The notes beneath the pieces were generated by a model. That model saw nothing but the letters and a program-made list of their open reading frames with translations, had not been told where the DNA came from and made no database searches. Positions 1 through 8,015 of a stretch of DNA of 64,000 nt are shown one piece after another. Within the stretch, counting starts at the first letter, position 1. Each line of letters opens with the position of its first letter. This stretch comes from JAYEHL01 sp041653935 (GTDB lineage: Bacteria; Chloroflexota; Dehalococcoidia; E44-bin15): positions 533,296 to 597,295 of the forward strand of contig JBAZEO010000002.1 of the NCBI GenBank assembly GCA_041653935.1, in the 5' to 3' direction. The position numbers were made by a program, and so were the translations under genes.

Positions 1-1176
1 ATTTGCTGGCAGATCTTGCATCCGTCTAGCGCTAGTGATATCTACTCCCCAGCCGGGGAGCTCCTCGTATACCGGCTCACACTTCGCCAGTCTTGCCACA
101 CTTGAAGGAGGACTCGTAATGGTTTTCCCATTAAGCTTATAAGAGGTGCATATCTTAATTGACGGTAGGATGCTCAAAATATCAAGCCGGGTAAGAGCTA
201 TCGACGTGAAGCCATTGATACGCACGCTGAACCTTCCTACTACTGCATCGAACCAGCCGCAGCGACGCGGTCGGCCTGTTGTTGCGCCCCACTCTTTGGC
301 ATGCTGTCTTATCTGCTCTCCTACTTCATCAAGTAGTTCCGTAGGCATAGGCCCGCCGCCGACCCTGGTACAGTAAGCCTTGAAAACACCGATAACACCA
401 TCTAGCTTAAGTGGACTCAATCCCAATCCGGCGCAGGCTCCGCCGGCGATTGTTGAGCTTGATGTGACAAACGGATAAGTGCCAAAATCTATGTCCAATA
501 GAGACCCCTGTGCTCCCTCCAGCACAACGTTTTTCTTTTGCTCGATAGCTTCTGATATCATCAGATCCGTTTCATTAAGGAAAGGAGCTAGCTTATCTCC
601 ATAATTGCAGTATCTCTTATAAACTTCATCCAAATCCAGAGGCTTAGCGTTATAAAGCTTGGTTAGGAGGCGGTTTTTCTCCTTCAGAACAACCGATAGC
701 CGCTCCTTGAAATTCTTTTTATCCAACAAATCTCCAGCGCGTATGCCACTACGCCCCACCTTGTCCACATAAGCCGGCCCAATACCCTTCTTTGTCGTCC
801 CTATAGCATCTTTCCCCCGCGCTTCCTCCTCTAATCCATCAAGCAGGATGTGATAAGGCATGATAAGGTGAGCCCGATCGCTTATAAACAGGTGGTCGAC
901 CGGCACTCCTTTACTCTGTAACTCATCGATCTCCTGTAGAATCACATCACAGTCTAATACCACACCATTGGAAACAATACATATAACATCACTGTGGAAA
1001 ATACCCGCAGGAATGAGATGCATTTTAAATGTCCCCATGGCATTGATAACGGTATGCCCGGCATTGCTGCCGCCGGAATACCGCACCACCATGTTCGCTC
1101 TTTCGGCGATTACATCTACAATCTTACCCTTCCCCTCATCACCCCATTGTGCTCCAATAACAGCTACAGCTGGCAC
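1..1176 (-). CDS. purA: Adenylosuccinate synthetase, C-terminus cut by window edge
   Basis: Catalyses GTP-dependent condensation of IMP with aspartate, the first committed step from IMP to AMP. Read on the minus strand from a GTG at 1176, preceded by an AGGAGGAGG ribosome-binding site. The first residues VPAVAVIGAQWGDEGKGK hold the family's GTP-binding loop. Further motifs are GGSNAGHT, GTTKKGIGPAY, LEGAQGSLLDIDFGTYP, GGGPMPTE and TGRPRRCGW. The frame stays open for 392 codons to base 1, so roughly the last 35-40 residues of a normal protein of about 430 lie outside the window. It is divergent from the tRNA and tuf block. Confidence 0.96.
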   Translation of the reverse strand, partial: MPAVAVIGAQWGDEGKGKIVDVIAERANMVVRYSGGSNAGHTVINAMGTFKMHLIPAGIFHSDVICIVSNGVVLDCDVILQEIDELQSKGVPVDHLFISDRAHLIMPYHILLDGLEEEARGKDAIGTTKKGIGPAYVDKVGRSGIRAGDLLDKKNFKERLSVVLKEKNRLLTKLYNAKPLDLDEVYKRYCNYGDKLAPFLNETDLMISEAIEQKKNVVLEGAQGSLLDIDFGTYPFVTSSSTIAGGACAGLGLSPLKLDGVIGVFKAYCTRVGGGPMPTELLDEVGEQIRQHAKEWGATTGRPRRCGWFDAVVGRFSVRINGFTSIALTRLDILSILPSIKICTSYKLNGKTITSPPSSVARLAKCEPVYEELPGWGVDITSARRMQDLPAN

Positions 1177-1280
1177 CGGCTTCCTCCTCCTGACCCTTAC
1201 ATTGAGCCTTTTTTTGCCCCACAGCAGTATACCAGATGATTAACTTTTTGATAAGGGGTATCCCTCGTATGGAGACATTG

Positions 1281-1309
1281 TTGACAATAGGAGTTAAAAA
1301 TGATAATTT
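1281..1309 (+). promoter_or_regulatory. Likely sigma-70 promoter of the first tRNA pair
   Basis: TTGACA at 1281-1286 is a perfect -35. An AT-rich TGATAATTT follows at about 1301-1309 as a -10, with a spacer of 15-17 depending on register. It lies about 40 bases upstream of tRNA-Thr. Confidence 0.5.
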
Positions 1310-1345
1310 TACTACGCCTCTGTGTGTATTACTGAATATTGTCAT

Positions 1346-1417
1346 GCCCGAGTAGCTCAATGGCAGAGCGAGTGTTTTGTAAACACTAGGTTAGTGGTTC
1401 GACTCCGCTCTCGGGCT
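1346..1417 (+). tRNA. tRNA-Thr (anticodon TGT)
   Basis: A 72-base cloverleaf. Acceptor strands are GCCCGAG and CTCGGGC with discriminator T. The anticodon loop TTTGTAA sits in an AGTGT/ACACT stem and the T loop is TTCGACT. CCA is not encoded. It decodes ACA. Confidence 0.96.
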
Positions 1418-1444
1418 GTAACCATAATTAGCAATAAAGCACGC

Positions 1445-1528
1445 GGCGAGATGGGTGAGTGGCTAAAACCAGCAGACTGTAAATCTGCCGCCCTTCGGGC
1501 TTCGTTGGTTCGAATCCAACTCTCGCCA
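1445..1528 (+). tRNA. tRNA-Tyr (anticodon GTA)
   Basis: Class II tRNA with a long variable arm (GCCCTTCGGGC region). Acceptor strands are GGCGAGA and TCTCGCC with discriminator A. The anticodon arm GCAGACTGTAAATCTGC gives GTA. CCA is not encoded. Confidence 0.96.
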
Positions 1529-1624
1529 CTTTAGATTAAACACCATGAGCTTCGAACTCATGCCTTATTGATACTTAATGACTAGACGTCCTTGGATTTA
1601 ACGCCTCCCAATCGTTCATAACTA

Positions 1625-1653
1625 TTGACAACAAAATACATAGATAGTAAAAT
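1625..1653 (+). promoter_or_regulatory. Consensus promoter for tRNA-Thr(GGT)-tuf
   Basis: TTGACA at 1625-1630 and TAAAAT at 1648-1653 are separated by 17 bases, a near-consensus sigma-70 promoter. The predicted start, about 1660, falls at the foot of the hairpin at 1659-1679. Confidence 0.65.
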
Positions 1654-1658
1654 GCTCT

Positions 1659-1679
1659 GGCATAGCTTTCGGCTATGCC
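1659..1679 (+). terminator. Hairpin between tRNA-Tyr and tRNA-Thr
   Basis: GGCATAGC (1659-1666) pairs with GCTATGCC (1672-1679) around a five-base loop, followed by T-rich TTAGTTATTTT. It may terminate the upstream tRNA transcript, or form the 5' end of the tRNA-Thr-tuf transcript, because the upstream promoter would start about here. Confidence 0.5.
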
Positions 1680-1698
1680 TTAGTTATTTTGTCTTAGT

Positions 1699-1770
1699 GC
1701 CCACATAGCTCAGTGGTAGAGCACGTTCTTGGTAAGAACGGGGTCGTCAGTTCAAGTCTGACTGTGGGCT
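1699..1770 (+). tRNA. tRNA-Thr (anticodon GGT)
   Basis: A 72-base cloverleaf. Acceptor strands are GCCCACA and TGTGGGC with discriminator T. The anticodon arm CGTTCTTGGTAAGAACG gives GGT. CCA is not encoded. It lies 19 bases before tuf, probably in the same transcript. Confidence 0.96.
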
Positions 1771-1789
1771 TATTAACCGAGGAGGAGAA

Positions 1790-3004
1790 ATGGCGAAGAA
1801 ATTATTCGAACGAACTAAACCACACGTAAACGTAGGAACAATCGGGCACGTTGACCATGGCAAGACTACCCTGACATCTGCTATTACTAAGGTGTTGGAA
1901 GCAAAAGGCCTGGCGACCTATGTGTCGTATGACCAGGTAGCGAAAGCATCTGAATCTCAAGGTCGACGCGACGCGACGAAAATTCTGACCATAGCCATTT
2001 CGCACGTTGAATACGAGACGGACAAGCGCCACTATGCGCACATCGACTGCCCGGGTCATGCCGACTACATCAAAAACATGATCACCGGCGCAGCACAGAT
2101 GGATGGAACGATCCTCGTTGTCTCTGCTGCCGACGGACCGATGCCTCAGACCAGAGAGCACATCCTTTTAGCCCGCCAGGTAAACGTTCCTGCAATTGTG
2201 GTTTTCATCAATAAAGTCGACCTTATGGAAGACAAGGAACTGGTAGAGTTAGTAGAACTGGAAATACGTGATTTGCTTACGAAGTACGAATTCCCCGGCG
2301 ACAAGACGCCCATCATCAAGGGCTCGGCAACAAAGGCACTGGAGTGCGCCTGCGGGAAGAAAGAATGCCAGTGGTGCGGCCGTATAATAGAATTGATGGA
2401 CGCCGTCGACAGCTTCATACCTACACCGGTACGCCCAAAGGACAAACCCTTCATGATGGCTGTTGAAGATGTATTCAGCATCAAGGGACGCGGAACTGTA
2501 GCGACCGGCCGTGTCGAGCGCGGCGTTGTAAAGGTTGGCGACGAGGTTGAGTTGGTCGGACTGAAACCAACACAGAAAAAGGTCGTCACCGGCGTCGAGA
2601 TGTTCCATAAGACTTTGCAGGTCGGCGAGCCCGGCGACGCCCTCGGACTTCTTATCAGAGGCGCCGAACGCGAAGATATACTCAGAGGCATGGTTATGGC
2701 AAAGCCTGGAACCATAACTCCTCATACCAAAGCTGATACCGAGGTATATGTTCTAACTAAAGAGGAGGGCGGCCGCCATACCCCATTCTTCACCGGTTAT
2801 AAACCGCAGTTCTACATCCGGACAACCGACGTTACCGGTTCTTTATTCCTGCCAGAGGGCGTGGAGATGTGTATGCCCGGCGATCATATTAAGATGAGAG
2901 TGGAGCTTATCGAGCCGGTAGCTATGGAGACTGGTATGCGGTTTGCTATTAGAGAGGGCGGCAGGACCGTAGGTTCCGGCGTAATCACAAAGATAACGGA
3001 ATAG
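1790..3004 (+). CDS. tuf: Elongation factor Tu with unusual switch I
   Basis: Delivers aminoacyl-tRNA to the ribosome using GTP. The 404-residue protein has the P-loop GHVDHGKT (19-26), DCPGH (86-90), NKVD (141-144) and normal domains 2 and 3. AGGAGGAG precedes the ATG. Two features are odd. The switch I region at about residues 48-71 reads KASESQGRRDATKILTIAIS, where nearly all bacterial EF-Tu have an APEE...RGITI stretch; only the Mg-binding Thr-Ile context remains and about five residues are added. A loop at 186-196 carries CACGKKECQWC, four cysteines spaced like a small zinc site. The rest is well conserved, so the gene looks functional. Confidence 0.97.
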   Translation: MAKKLFERTKPHVNVGTIGHVDHGKTTLTSAITKVLEAKGLATYVSYDQVAKASESQGRRDATKILTIAISHVEYETDKRHYAHIDCPGHADYIKNMITGAAQMDGTILVVSAADGPMPQTREHILLARQVNVPAIVVFINKVDLMEDKELVELVELEIRDLLTKYEFPGDKTPIIKGSATKALECACGKKECQWCGRIIELMDAVDSFIPTPVRPKDKPFMMAVEDVFSIKGRGTVATGRVERGVVKVGDEVELVGLKPTQKKVVTGVEMFHKTLQVGEPGDALGLLIRGAEREDILRGMVMAKPGTITPHTKADTEVYVLTKEEGGRHTPFFTGYKPQFYIRTTDVTGSLFLPEGVEMCMPGDHIKMRVELIEPVAMETGMRFAIREGGRTVGSGVITKITE

Positions 3005-3040
3005 GCAACACATTGTTAATATATAGGGGAAAGATGTCTA

Positions 3041-3205
3041 TTGGCTAAAAAGGGTTCTAGGGAGATAATCCACCTCGCTTGCACTGAGTGCAAGGAGAGG
3101 GTTTATACAACAACAAAGAATAAGAAGAACGACCCGGAACGTTTGGAACTTAAGAAATTTTGCCCGCGTTGCCGCACCCAGAAGTTATACCGCGAGGTAA
3201 AATAA
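3041..3205 (+). CDS. rpmG: 50S ribosomal protein L33
   Basis: A 54-residue basic protein read from a TTG at 3041 after an AGGGGA element; the nearby ATG at 3034 runs straight into a stop. The sequence LAKKGSREIIHLACTEC is followed by a second CxxC (CPRC), giving the zinc-ribbon form of L33, and it ends RTQKLYREVK. It lies between tuf and secE as in many bacteria, and one base separates its stop from secE. Confidence 0.93.
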   Translation: MAKKGSREIIHLACTECKERVYTTTKNKKNDPERLELKKFCPRCRTQKLYREVK

Positions 3206-3206
3206 T

Positions 3207-3425
3207 ATGGCCAAACCTTCTTTTGCAGTGGGTCAAATAATCCCGGGATTCCGCCGCTACATAGGTGAAATAGCGGCCGAGCTCAAGAAAGTTGTTTGGC
3301 CCACAAAAGCAGAAACCAGACGGCTTACGGTAATGGTAATCGTTGTCGCTGGATCGGTAGGGGTTCTCCTTGGCGTTGCCGATTACGGATTCACACGTCT
3401 CATGCAATTGATAATAGGAGGGTAG
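3207..3425 (+). CDS. secE: Preprotein translocase subunit SecE
   Basis: Essential small membrane subunit of the SecYEG channel. The protein has 72 residues. The amphipathic stretch RRYIGEIAAELKKVVWPTKAET is the SecE signature, with the VVWP turn, and is followed by one hydrophobic segment (about 46-68). The ATG at 3207 lies almost directly after rpmG. Confidence 0.95.
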   Translation: MAKPSFAVGQIIPGFRRYIGEIAAELKKVVWPTKAETRRLTVMVIVVAGSVGVLLGVADYGFTRLMQLIIGG

Positions 3426-3493
3426 GGAGGCGGGAGGCATATCCGAAAACCGCTTTAACCGGTTTTCCTTGCACCCACTTCTGAGGAGAAGAA

Positions 3494-4027
3494 ATGGCAG
3501 AAGCAGAGCGGAGATGGTATGTCATTCACACCTACTCCGGTTATGAACAACGGGTTCAGACCAACTTGGAACAACGTATTCGGTCCATGGATGCCAAAGA
3601 TAAAATCTTCAGCGTGACCATCCCAACCGAAAATGAAATAGAGATCAAGGACGGACAAAAGAAAACCGTAGCAAGAAAGGTCTTCCCCGGTTACATATTG
3701 GTGGAGATGAAACTAACCGATGAGAGTTGGAATGTCGTACGTAACACTCCAGGAGTCACTGGTTTCGTAGGTGCCGGGAGTAAGCCTGTTCCACTGGAAG
3801 AAGATGAGGTTAAGAATATCTTCCAGCGAATGGAGGGGGAGACACCGAGGATTAAAGTTGGTTTCCGTAAGGGAGAAAGTGTTCGCGTAATCGACGGGCC
3901 ATTCATCGATTTGATAGGTATAGTAGACGAGATATTCCCTGATAAAGGCAAGGTGAGAGTACTTATATCTCTCTTCGGTCGTGAGACGCCAGTAGAATTA
4001 GACTTCTTACAGATAGAACGGCTCTGA
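3494..4027 (+). CDS. nusG: Transcription termination/antitermination factor NusG
   Basis: Binds RNA polymerase, modulates pausing and Rho action and couples transcription to translation. The 177-residue protein has an N-terminal NGN domain (RRWYVIHTYSGYEQRV, FPGYILVEM, NTPGVTGFVG) and a C-terminal KOW domain (FRKGESVRVIDGPF). The ATG follows GAGGAGAAGAA. It lies between secE and rplK in the classic order. Confidence 0.97.
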   Translation: MAEAERRWYVIHTYSGYEQRVQTNLEQRIRSMDAKDKIFSVTIPTENEIEIKDGQKKTVARKVFPGYILVEMKLTDESWNVVRNTPGVTGFVGAGSKPVPLEEDEVKNIFQRMEGETPRIKVGFRKGESVRVIDGPFIDLIGIVDEIFPDKGKVRVLISLFGRETPVELDFLQIERL

Positions 4028-4061
4028 TTTATCGCAAGAAGCATTTCATAGAGGTAGAAAC

Positions 4062-4484
4062 TTGGCTAAAAAGGTAAAAGCAATAATAAAAATTCAACTG
4101 CCAGCCGGGCAGGCAAGCCCAGCGCCACCAGTAGGTCCGATACTGGGACAACATGGTTGCAATATTATGGGCTTCTGCAAGGAGTATAATGAGCGAACGG
4201 CGGCCCAGACGGGATCTATAGTCCCCGCGGAAATAACTATATATGATGACCGCTCATTCACATTTACGCTCAAGACGCCTCCGGTAGCAGACATGCTGCG
4301 TAAAGCGCTCGGGATAGAGAAGGGTAGCGGCACCCCTAACACAGAAAAGGTAGGCAAGATCCCCAGAAGCAAGGTCGAAGAAATCGCCAAAATGAAGATG
4401 AAAGACTTGAATGCCGCTGATGTAAAGGGCGCGATGCAGATGATCGAGGGGACGGCACGAAGCATGGGGATCGAGGTAGAATAA
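4062..4484 (+). CDS. rplK: 50S ribosomal protein L11
   Basis: Ribosomal stalk-base protein that binds 23S rRNA in the GTPase centre. The 140-residue protein starts at a TTG (4062), read as MAKKVKAIIKIQLPAGQA, with GAGGTAG upstream. Characteristic stretches are PAPPVGPILGQHG and NIMGFCKEYNERT. Its TAA shares its last base with the ATG of rplA (TAATG), suggesting translational coupling. Confidence 0.97.
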   Translation: MAKKVKAIIKIQLPAGQASPAPPVGPILGQHGCNIMGFCKEYNERTAAQTGSIVPAEITIYDDRSFTFTLKTPPVADMLRKALGIEKGSGTPNTEKVGKIPRSKVEEIAKMKMKDLNAADVKGAMQMIEGTARSMGIEVE

Positions 4485-5197
4485 TGGCTAAGCACGGTAA
4501 AAAATACAACGAGGCGTCTAAATTAATAGACCCCCAGAAAGAATACGATCCCAAAGAGGCTATCGCACTGATGAAGAAGGCGTCATTCGTCAAGTTCGAC
4601 GAAACGGTTGAAGTGCATATGTGTATGGGGCTGGATTCTAGACATGCTGACCAGCAGGTAAGAGGAGTTGCCAGCCTGCCCCATGGGCTCGGAAAACAGG
4701 TAAGAGTCATTGTCTTCACTCAAGGCGAAGGGGTGAGGATCGCTCAGGAAAGCGGCGCCGATTTCGCGGGCTGCGACGACCTAGTTAAGAAGATCGAGGA
4801 AGGATGGCTCGATTTCGATGTAGCCATAGCCACCCCCGATGTTATGAACAAAGTCTCCAAGCTCGGCAAAATACTGGGCAGAAAAGGCTTGATGCCGAAC
4901 CCAAAATCAGGCACAATCGTCCCGCCTGCAGATATTGCCCGTGCAATTGGTGAGTCAAAAAAGGGGCGTGTCGATTTCAGACTCGATAAAACATCTGTAA
5001 TTCATGTCTCGATAGGTAAAGCCAGTTTTGATGAGAATAAGCTGTTCGATAATCTTTCTGCCTTAATCGAAACCGTTGTGAAGGCCAAGCCTAGAGGTGC
5101 AAAAGGACAATACGTGAAGAGCATCTCTATTAATACATCAATGGGCCCTGGTATAAAACTTGACTTGAAGCCCGCTTTAGATTTAAAGGCTATGTAG
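4484..5197 (+). CDS. rplA: 50S ribosomal protein L1
   Basis: Stalk protein binding 23S rRNA and, in many bacteria, its own mRNA as a translational repressor. The protein has 237 residues, with the L1 motifs GLMPNPKSGT and VDFRLDKTSVIHV. The start overlaps the rplK stop. The downstream 136 bases hold the L10 leader. Confidence 0.97.
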   Translation: MAKHGKKYNEASKLIDPQKEYDPKEAIALMKKASFVKFDETVEVHMCMGLDSRHADQQVRGVASLPHGLGKQVRVIVFTQGEGVRIAQESGADFAGCDDLVKKIEEGWLDFDVAIATPDVMNKVSKLGKILGRKGLMPNPKSGTIVPPADIARAIGESKKGRVDFRLDKTSVIHVSIGKASFDENKLFDNLSALIETVVKAKPRGAKGQYVKSISINTSMGPGIKLDLKPALDLKAM

Positions 5198-5218
5198 CCT
5201 GGTAATAAATAGTATTTT

Positions 5219-5318
5219 GACACCATAGACAGCAGGCGCCTTGTGGCTTAATGATATGCCTGCCGAGGTAACGGTTAGTTTAAGAGTCCCTCATGTCTAT
5301 GGCATAGGGACTCTTTAA
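5219..5318 (+). promoter_or_regulatory. Ribosomal protein L10 leader with terminator-like hairpin
   Basis: The stretch AGACAGCAGGCGCCTTGTGG...CTTAATG...GCCTGCCGAGGT matches the conserved L10-leader fold that binds the L10-L12 complex. CCATAGAC (5223-5230) can pair with GTCTATGG (5295-5302). That second strand lies in the loop of a ten-base-pair hairpin, AAGAGTCCCT (5282-5291) with AGGGACTCTT (5306-5315), which is followed by TAATTT. The arrangement fits autogenous control of rplJ-rplL by attenuation. Confidence 0.8.
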
Positions 5319-5333
5319 TTTAAGAGGTGAGAT

Positions 5334-5861
5334 ATGCATCTGGAAGAAAAAAAGAAGGCAGTCGATGAGCTGGCCGAAAAGGTGGGACGCGCAAGCGTAA
5401 TTATCAGCACCAACTATGGCGGGCTTACCGTAGCCGAGATGACCGACCTGCGGCGTAAGTTGCGCGCGCAACAGATTGAGTTCCGGGTTATAAAGAATAC
5501 CCTGTCCCGGTTTGCTGCCTCAAAGGCCGGCAAGGATCAGCTGGATAAAATTGTCGTAGGCCCTACCGCTGTTGCCCTCGGATACGGCGATATAGCCGCC
5601 CCGGCAAAAGTGTTGCTGGACTATATACGCAGCACGAAAAGCCAATTAAAGATCAGCGGTGGCCTTATAGAGAATCGGGTGTTGAGCACCACCGAAATAG
5701 CGACTTTAGCCACTCTGCCGCCAAAAGAGGTATTGGTAGCCAAGCTGCTCGGCAGCCTCAAGGGCCCGCTCTACGGGCTGGTTACTGTACTCAATGCGAA
5801 TATAGCCGGGCTTACATATGTACTTTCTGCAAGACAAAAACAATTGGAAAAAGGAGGATAG
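5334..5861 (+). CDS. rplJ: 50S ribosomal protein L10
   Basis: Scaffold for L7/L12 dimers on the ribosomal stalk. The 175-residue protein has the typical N-terminus KKKAVDELAEKVGRASVIISTNYGG and FRVIKNTLSRFA, and the C-terminal helix that binds L12. The start follows AAGAGGTGAG. It ends two bases before rplL. Confidence 0.96.
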   Translation: MHLEEKKKAVDELAEKVGRASVIISTNYGGLTVAEMTDLRRKLRAQQIEFRVIKNTLSRFAASKAGKDQLDKIVVGPTAVALGYGDIAAPAKVLLDYIRSTKSQLKISGGLIENRVLSTTEIATLATLPPKEVLVAKLLGSLKGPLYGLVTVLNANIAGLTYVLSARQKQLEKGG

Positions 5862-5862
5862 A

Positions 5863-6261
5863 ATGTCGGAAGGTCAAAAAATGAGCAAAGAGGAACTTAT
5901 TGGTGTCATTAAGAATATGACCGTTCTCGAACTCAGCGATCTGGTCAAAGCCCTTGAGACGGAGTTCGGCGTCAGCGCCGCAGCACCGATGGCTGTAGCA
6001 GCTGTAGCCGGTGCTGGTGCAGCCGCCCCTGCTGCCGCAACGGAAGAGCAGACGGAGTTCACGGTAATGCTCAAAGAGGTCGGAGCGAACAAAATACAGG
6101 TAATCAAAACAGTACGTGAGGTAACAGGATTAGGACTGAAGGAATCCAAGGATCTGGTAGAAGGCGCCCCGAAGCCGGTTAAAGAAAACGTCTCCAAAGA
6201 GGAAGCCGCTACAATAAAGCAGAAAATGGAAGCTTCCGGTGCCACTGTAGAAGTCAAATAG
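5863..6261 (+). CDS. rplL: 50S ribosomal protein L7/L12
   Basis: Multimeric stalk protein that recruits translational GTPases. The ATG at 5863 (MSEGQKMSKEE), after AAAGGAGGATA, is chosen over an upstream in-frame start inside rplJ. The 132-residue protein has an N-terminal dimerisation domain (LVKALETEFGVSAAA), an Ala/Pro hinge and a C-terminal domain with VGANKIQVIKTVREVTGLGLKE. Confidence 0.97.
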   Translation: MSEGQKMSKEELIGVIKNMTVLELSDLVKALETEFGVSAAAPMAVAAVAGAGAAAPAAATEEQTEFTVMLKEVGANKIQVIKTVREVTGLGLKESKDLVEGAPKPVKENVSKEEAATIKQKMEASGATVEVK

Positions 6262-6314
6262 ACGCCAGTAAGCGTTAGATTATTATAAATCAGCGCAAAT
6301 ACGCATCTTATCAT

Positions 6315-6348
6315 CAGCACCTAGCATAGTTCTGAACGCTAGGTGCTG
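6315..6348 (+). terminator. Strong hairpin after rplL
   Basis: CAGCACCTAGC (6315-6325) pairs with GCTAGGTGCTG (6338-6348). No U-run follows, so this could be a factor-dependent terminator or an mRNA-stabilising hairpin at the end of the ribosomal operon. Confidence 0.45.
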
Positions 6349-6442
6349 GTGGAAAGCGTATGGAACGGCAGTCGATTGCCACATGTGTGACTCAACGAAT
6401 TGGCACATTCTGACAAGCCATTGATAGGAGGTAAATACCTCT

Positions 6443-7132
6443 GTGGAATACCATATCCGCATCAATGAGTTGCCTGCCAGCGAACGTCCTCGTGAACGCC
6501 TAAAACAGAGCGGCGTCGCAAGCCTCTCTAACAGTGAGCTTTTAGCCATCATCCTGCGCACAGGAACACACGCCGAAAATGTCCTCGGACTAGCGAACCG
6601 GCTGCTTGTAAAGTTCAGCGATCTCCCAGGCCTCTCCCGCGCCAGTTTCAACGAGCTCTGCAACGAGCACGGAGTGGGCCAAGCCAAAGCAGCCCAAATC
6701 AAGGCCGCAATGGAACTGGGGCGAAGGTCGGCATCCGTCCAGACGGAAGAGAAAACCGTCATCCGCTCCCCGCAGGATGCCGCCAGCATAGTGATGCCGG
6801 ACATGGGGGCGCTTCAGCAGGAGCATCTCCGGGTTATGCTTCTCAATTCAAAAAATCACCTGATCTCCATTCACGAGATATACAAAGGCAATGTTAATGC
6901 CTCTACGATACGCACCAGCGAGCTATTCCACAACGCCGTGCGTGAAAACTGCCCTGCTGTAATCGTAATACACAACCATCCATCGGGAGAGCCGGAGCCC
7001 AGCAATGACGATATAATCGCTACGGAGCACATGGTTAAAGGCGGCAAAGCATTGGACATAGAGGTCCTGGACCATATTATTATAGGCAATCAGAAGTACG
7101 TAAGCCTGAAAGAACGCGGGATTATTTCCTAA
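6443..7132 (+). CDS. radC: RadC/JAB-domain DNA repair-like protein
   Basis: A 229-residue protein with an N-terminal helix-hairpin-helix-like region (GVASLSNSELLAIILRTGT, GVGQAKAAQIKAA) and a C-terminal JAB/MPN domain. The JAMM metal motif HNHPSGEPEPSNDD starts at residue 177. The start is GTG at 6443 after AGGAGG. The exact function of RadC in bacteria is unsettled despite the name. It takes the place after rplL where rpoB is usually found. Confidence 0.92.
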   Translation: MEYHIRINELPASERPRERLKQSGVASLSNSELLAIILRTGTHAENVLGLANRLLVKFSDLPGLSRASFNELCNEHGVGQAKAAQIKAAMELGRRSASVQTEEKTVIRSPQDAASIVMPDMGALQQEHLRVMLLNSKNHLISIHEIYKGNVNASTIRTSELFHNAVRENCPAVIVIHNHPSGEPEPSNDDIIATEHMVKGGKALDIEVLDHIIIGNQKYVSLKERGIIS

Positions 7133-7164
7133 ATGTTAAACGTGGATAGAACCGAATCAATCAC

Positions 7165-7950
7165 ATGTATAAATGGAATGCCGAGGAATATAAGGACAAC
7201 TCCCACAATCAGAAGAAATGGGCGCTGGAGCTGCTCTCAAAAGCACCCCTCAGAGAAGATGAGTCTGTTCTTGATATAGGCTGCGGTGACGGTGAGATTA
7301 CCGCTCTGATCGCAGGTAAAGTAAAACGGGGACGAGTAATCGGGATCGACAGTTCGAACGAAATGATAGGTCTGGCAAAGCAACGCTTTCCCTCGAAAAA
7401 CTATCCCAATCTATCCTTTGTATTGAAAGACGTAAAAGACATCGATTTTAATTGTGAGCTCGATTTGATTTTCTCCAATGCCTGCCTCCACTGGGTTACA
7501 GATCATCTACCAGTACTTAAGAAGATAAGGAATAGCCTAAAGCCTTCGGGAAGAATTCTTTTCCAAATGGGCGGGAAAGGAAATGCGAATCAAATTATCA
7601 AAGTAATGGAACATGTGATCGAGCAGGATAAATGGAGAGTATTCTTCACCGACTTCACCTTCCCTTATGGCTTTTGCTCACCGGATGAATACAGGGAATG
7701 GCTGACTAATCTTGGCTTTACAGCAATCAGAGCCGAGCTTGTGTCAAAGGATATGGTTCACGAAAACAAAGACAAACTGGCTTCTTGGGTTCGCACTACG
7801 TGGCTGCCTTACACACAGAGAGTCCCTGAACCAAAACGTGAAGAATTCATCCAAGAAACAGTCGACAGGTATATCAGAAAATATCCGGCCGACGAACATT
7901 GTCGAATACATTTGCAAATGAAACGTCTCGAGGTACAGGCGGAGTTGTAG
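7165..7950 (+). CDS. Class I SAM-dependent methyltransferase
   Basis: A 261-residue protein with SAM motif I VLDIGCGDGE (35-44), acidic motif II VIGIDSSNEM, and motif IV FSNACLHWV, as in trans-aconitate/UbiE-like small-molecule methyltransferases. The C-terminus PADEHCRIHLQMKRLEVQA resembles trans-aconitate 2-methyltransferase relatives. The substrate cannot be told. It stands alone between radC and the phosphofructokinase gene. Confidence 0.8.
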   Translation: MYKWNAEEYKDNSHNQKKWALELLSKAPLREDESVLDIGCGDGEITALIAGKVKRGRVIGIDSSNEMIGLAKQRFPSKNYPNLSFVLKDVKDIDFNCELDLIFSNACLHWVTDHLPVLKKIRNSLKPSGRILFQMGGKGNANQIIKVMEHVIEQDKWRVFFTDFTFPYGFCSPDEYREWLTNLGFTAIRAELVSKDMVHENKDKLASWVRTTWLPYTQRVPEPKREEFIQETVDRYIRKYPADEHCRIHLQMKRLEVQAEL

Positions 7951-8015
7951 ATGCAGTAGAAAAATTATATCGACTGTGCTAACCTTTACTCACTATCTCA
8001 TTCACGGGGGGTTAT

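Noticed and set aside
1322..1534. Open frame across the tRNA-Thr and tRNA-Tyr genes
   Set aside because: The region is fully explained by two cloverleaf tRNAs.
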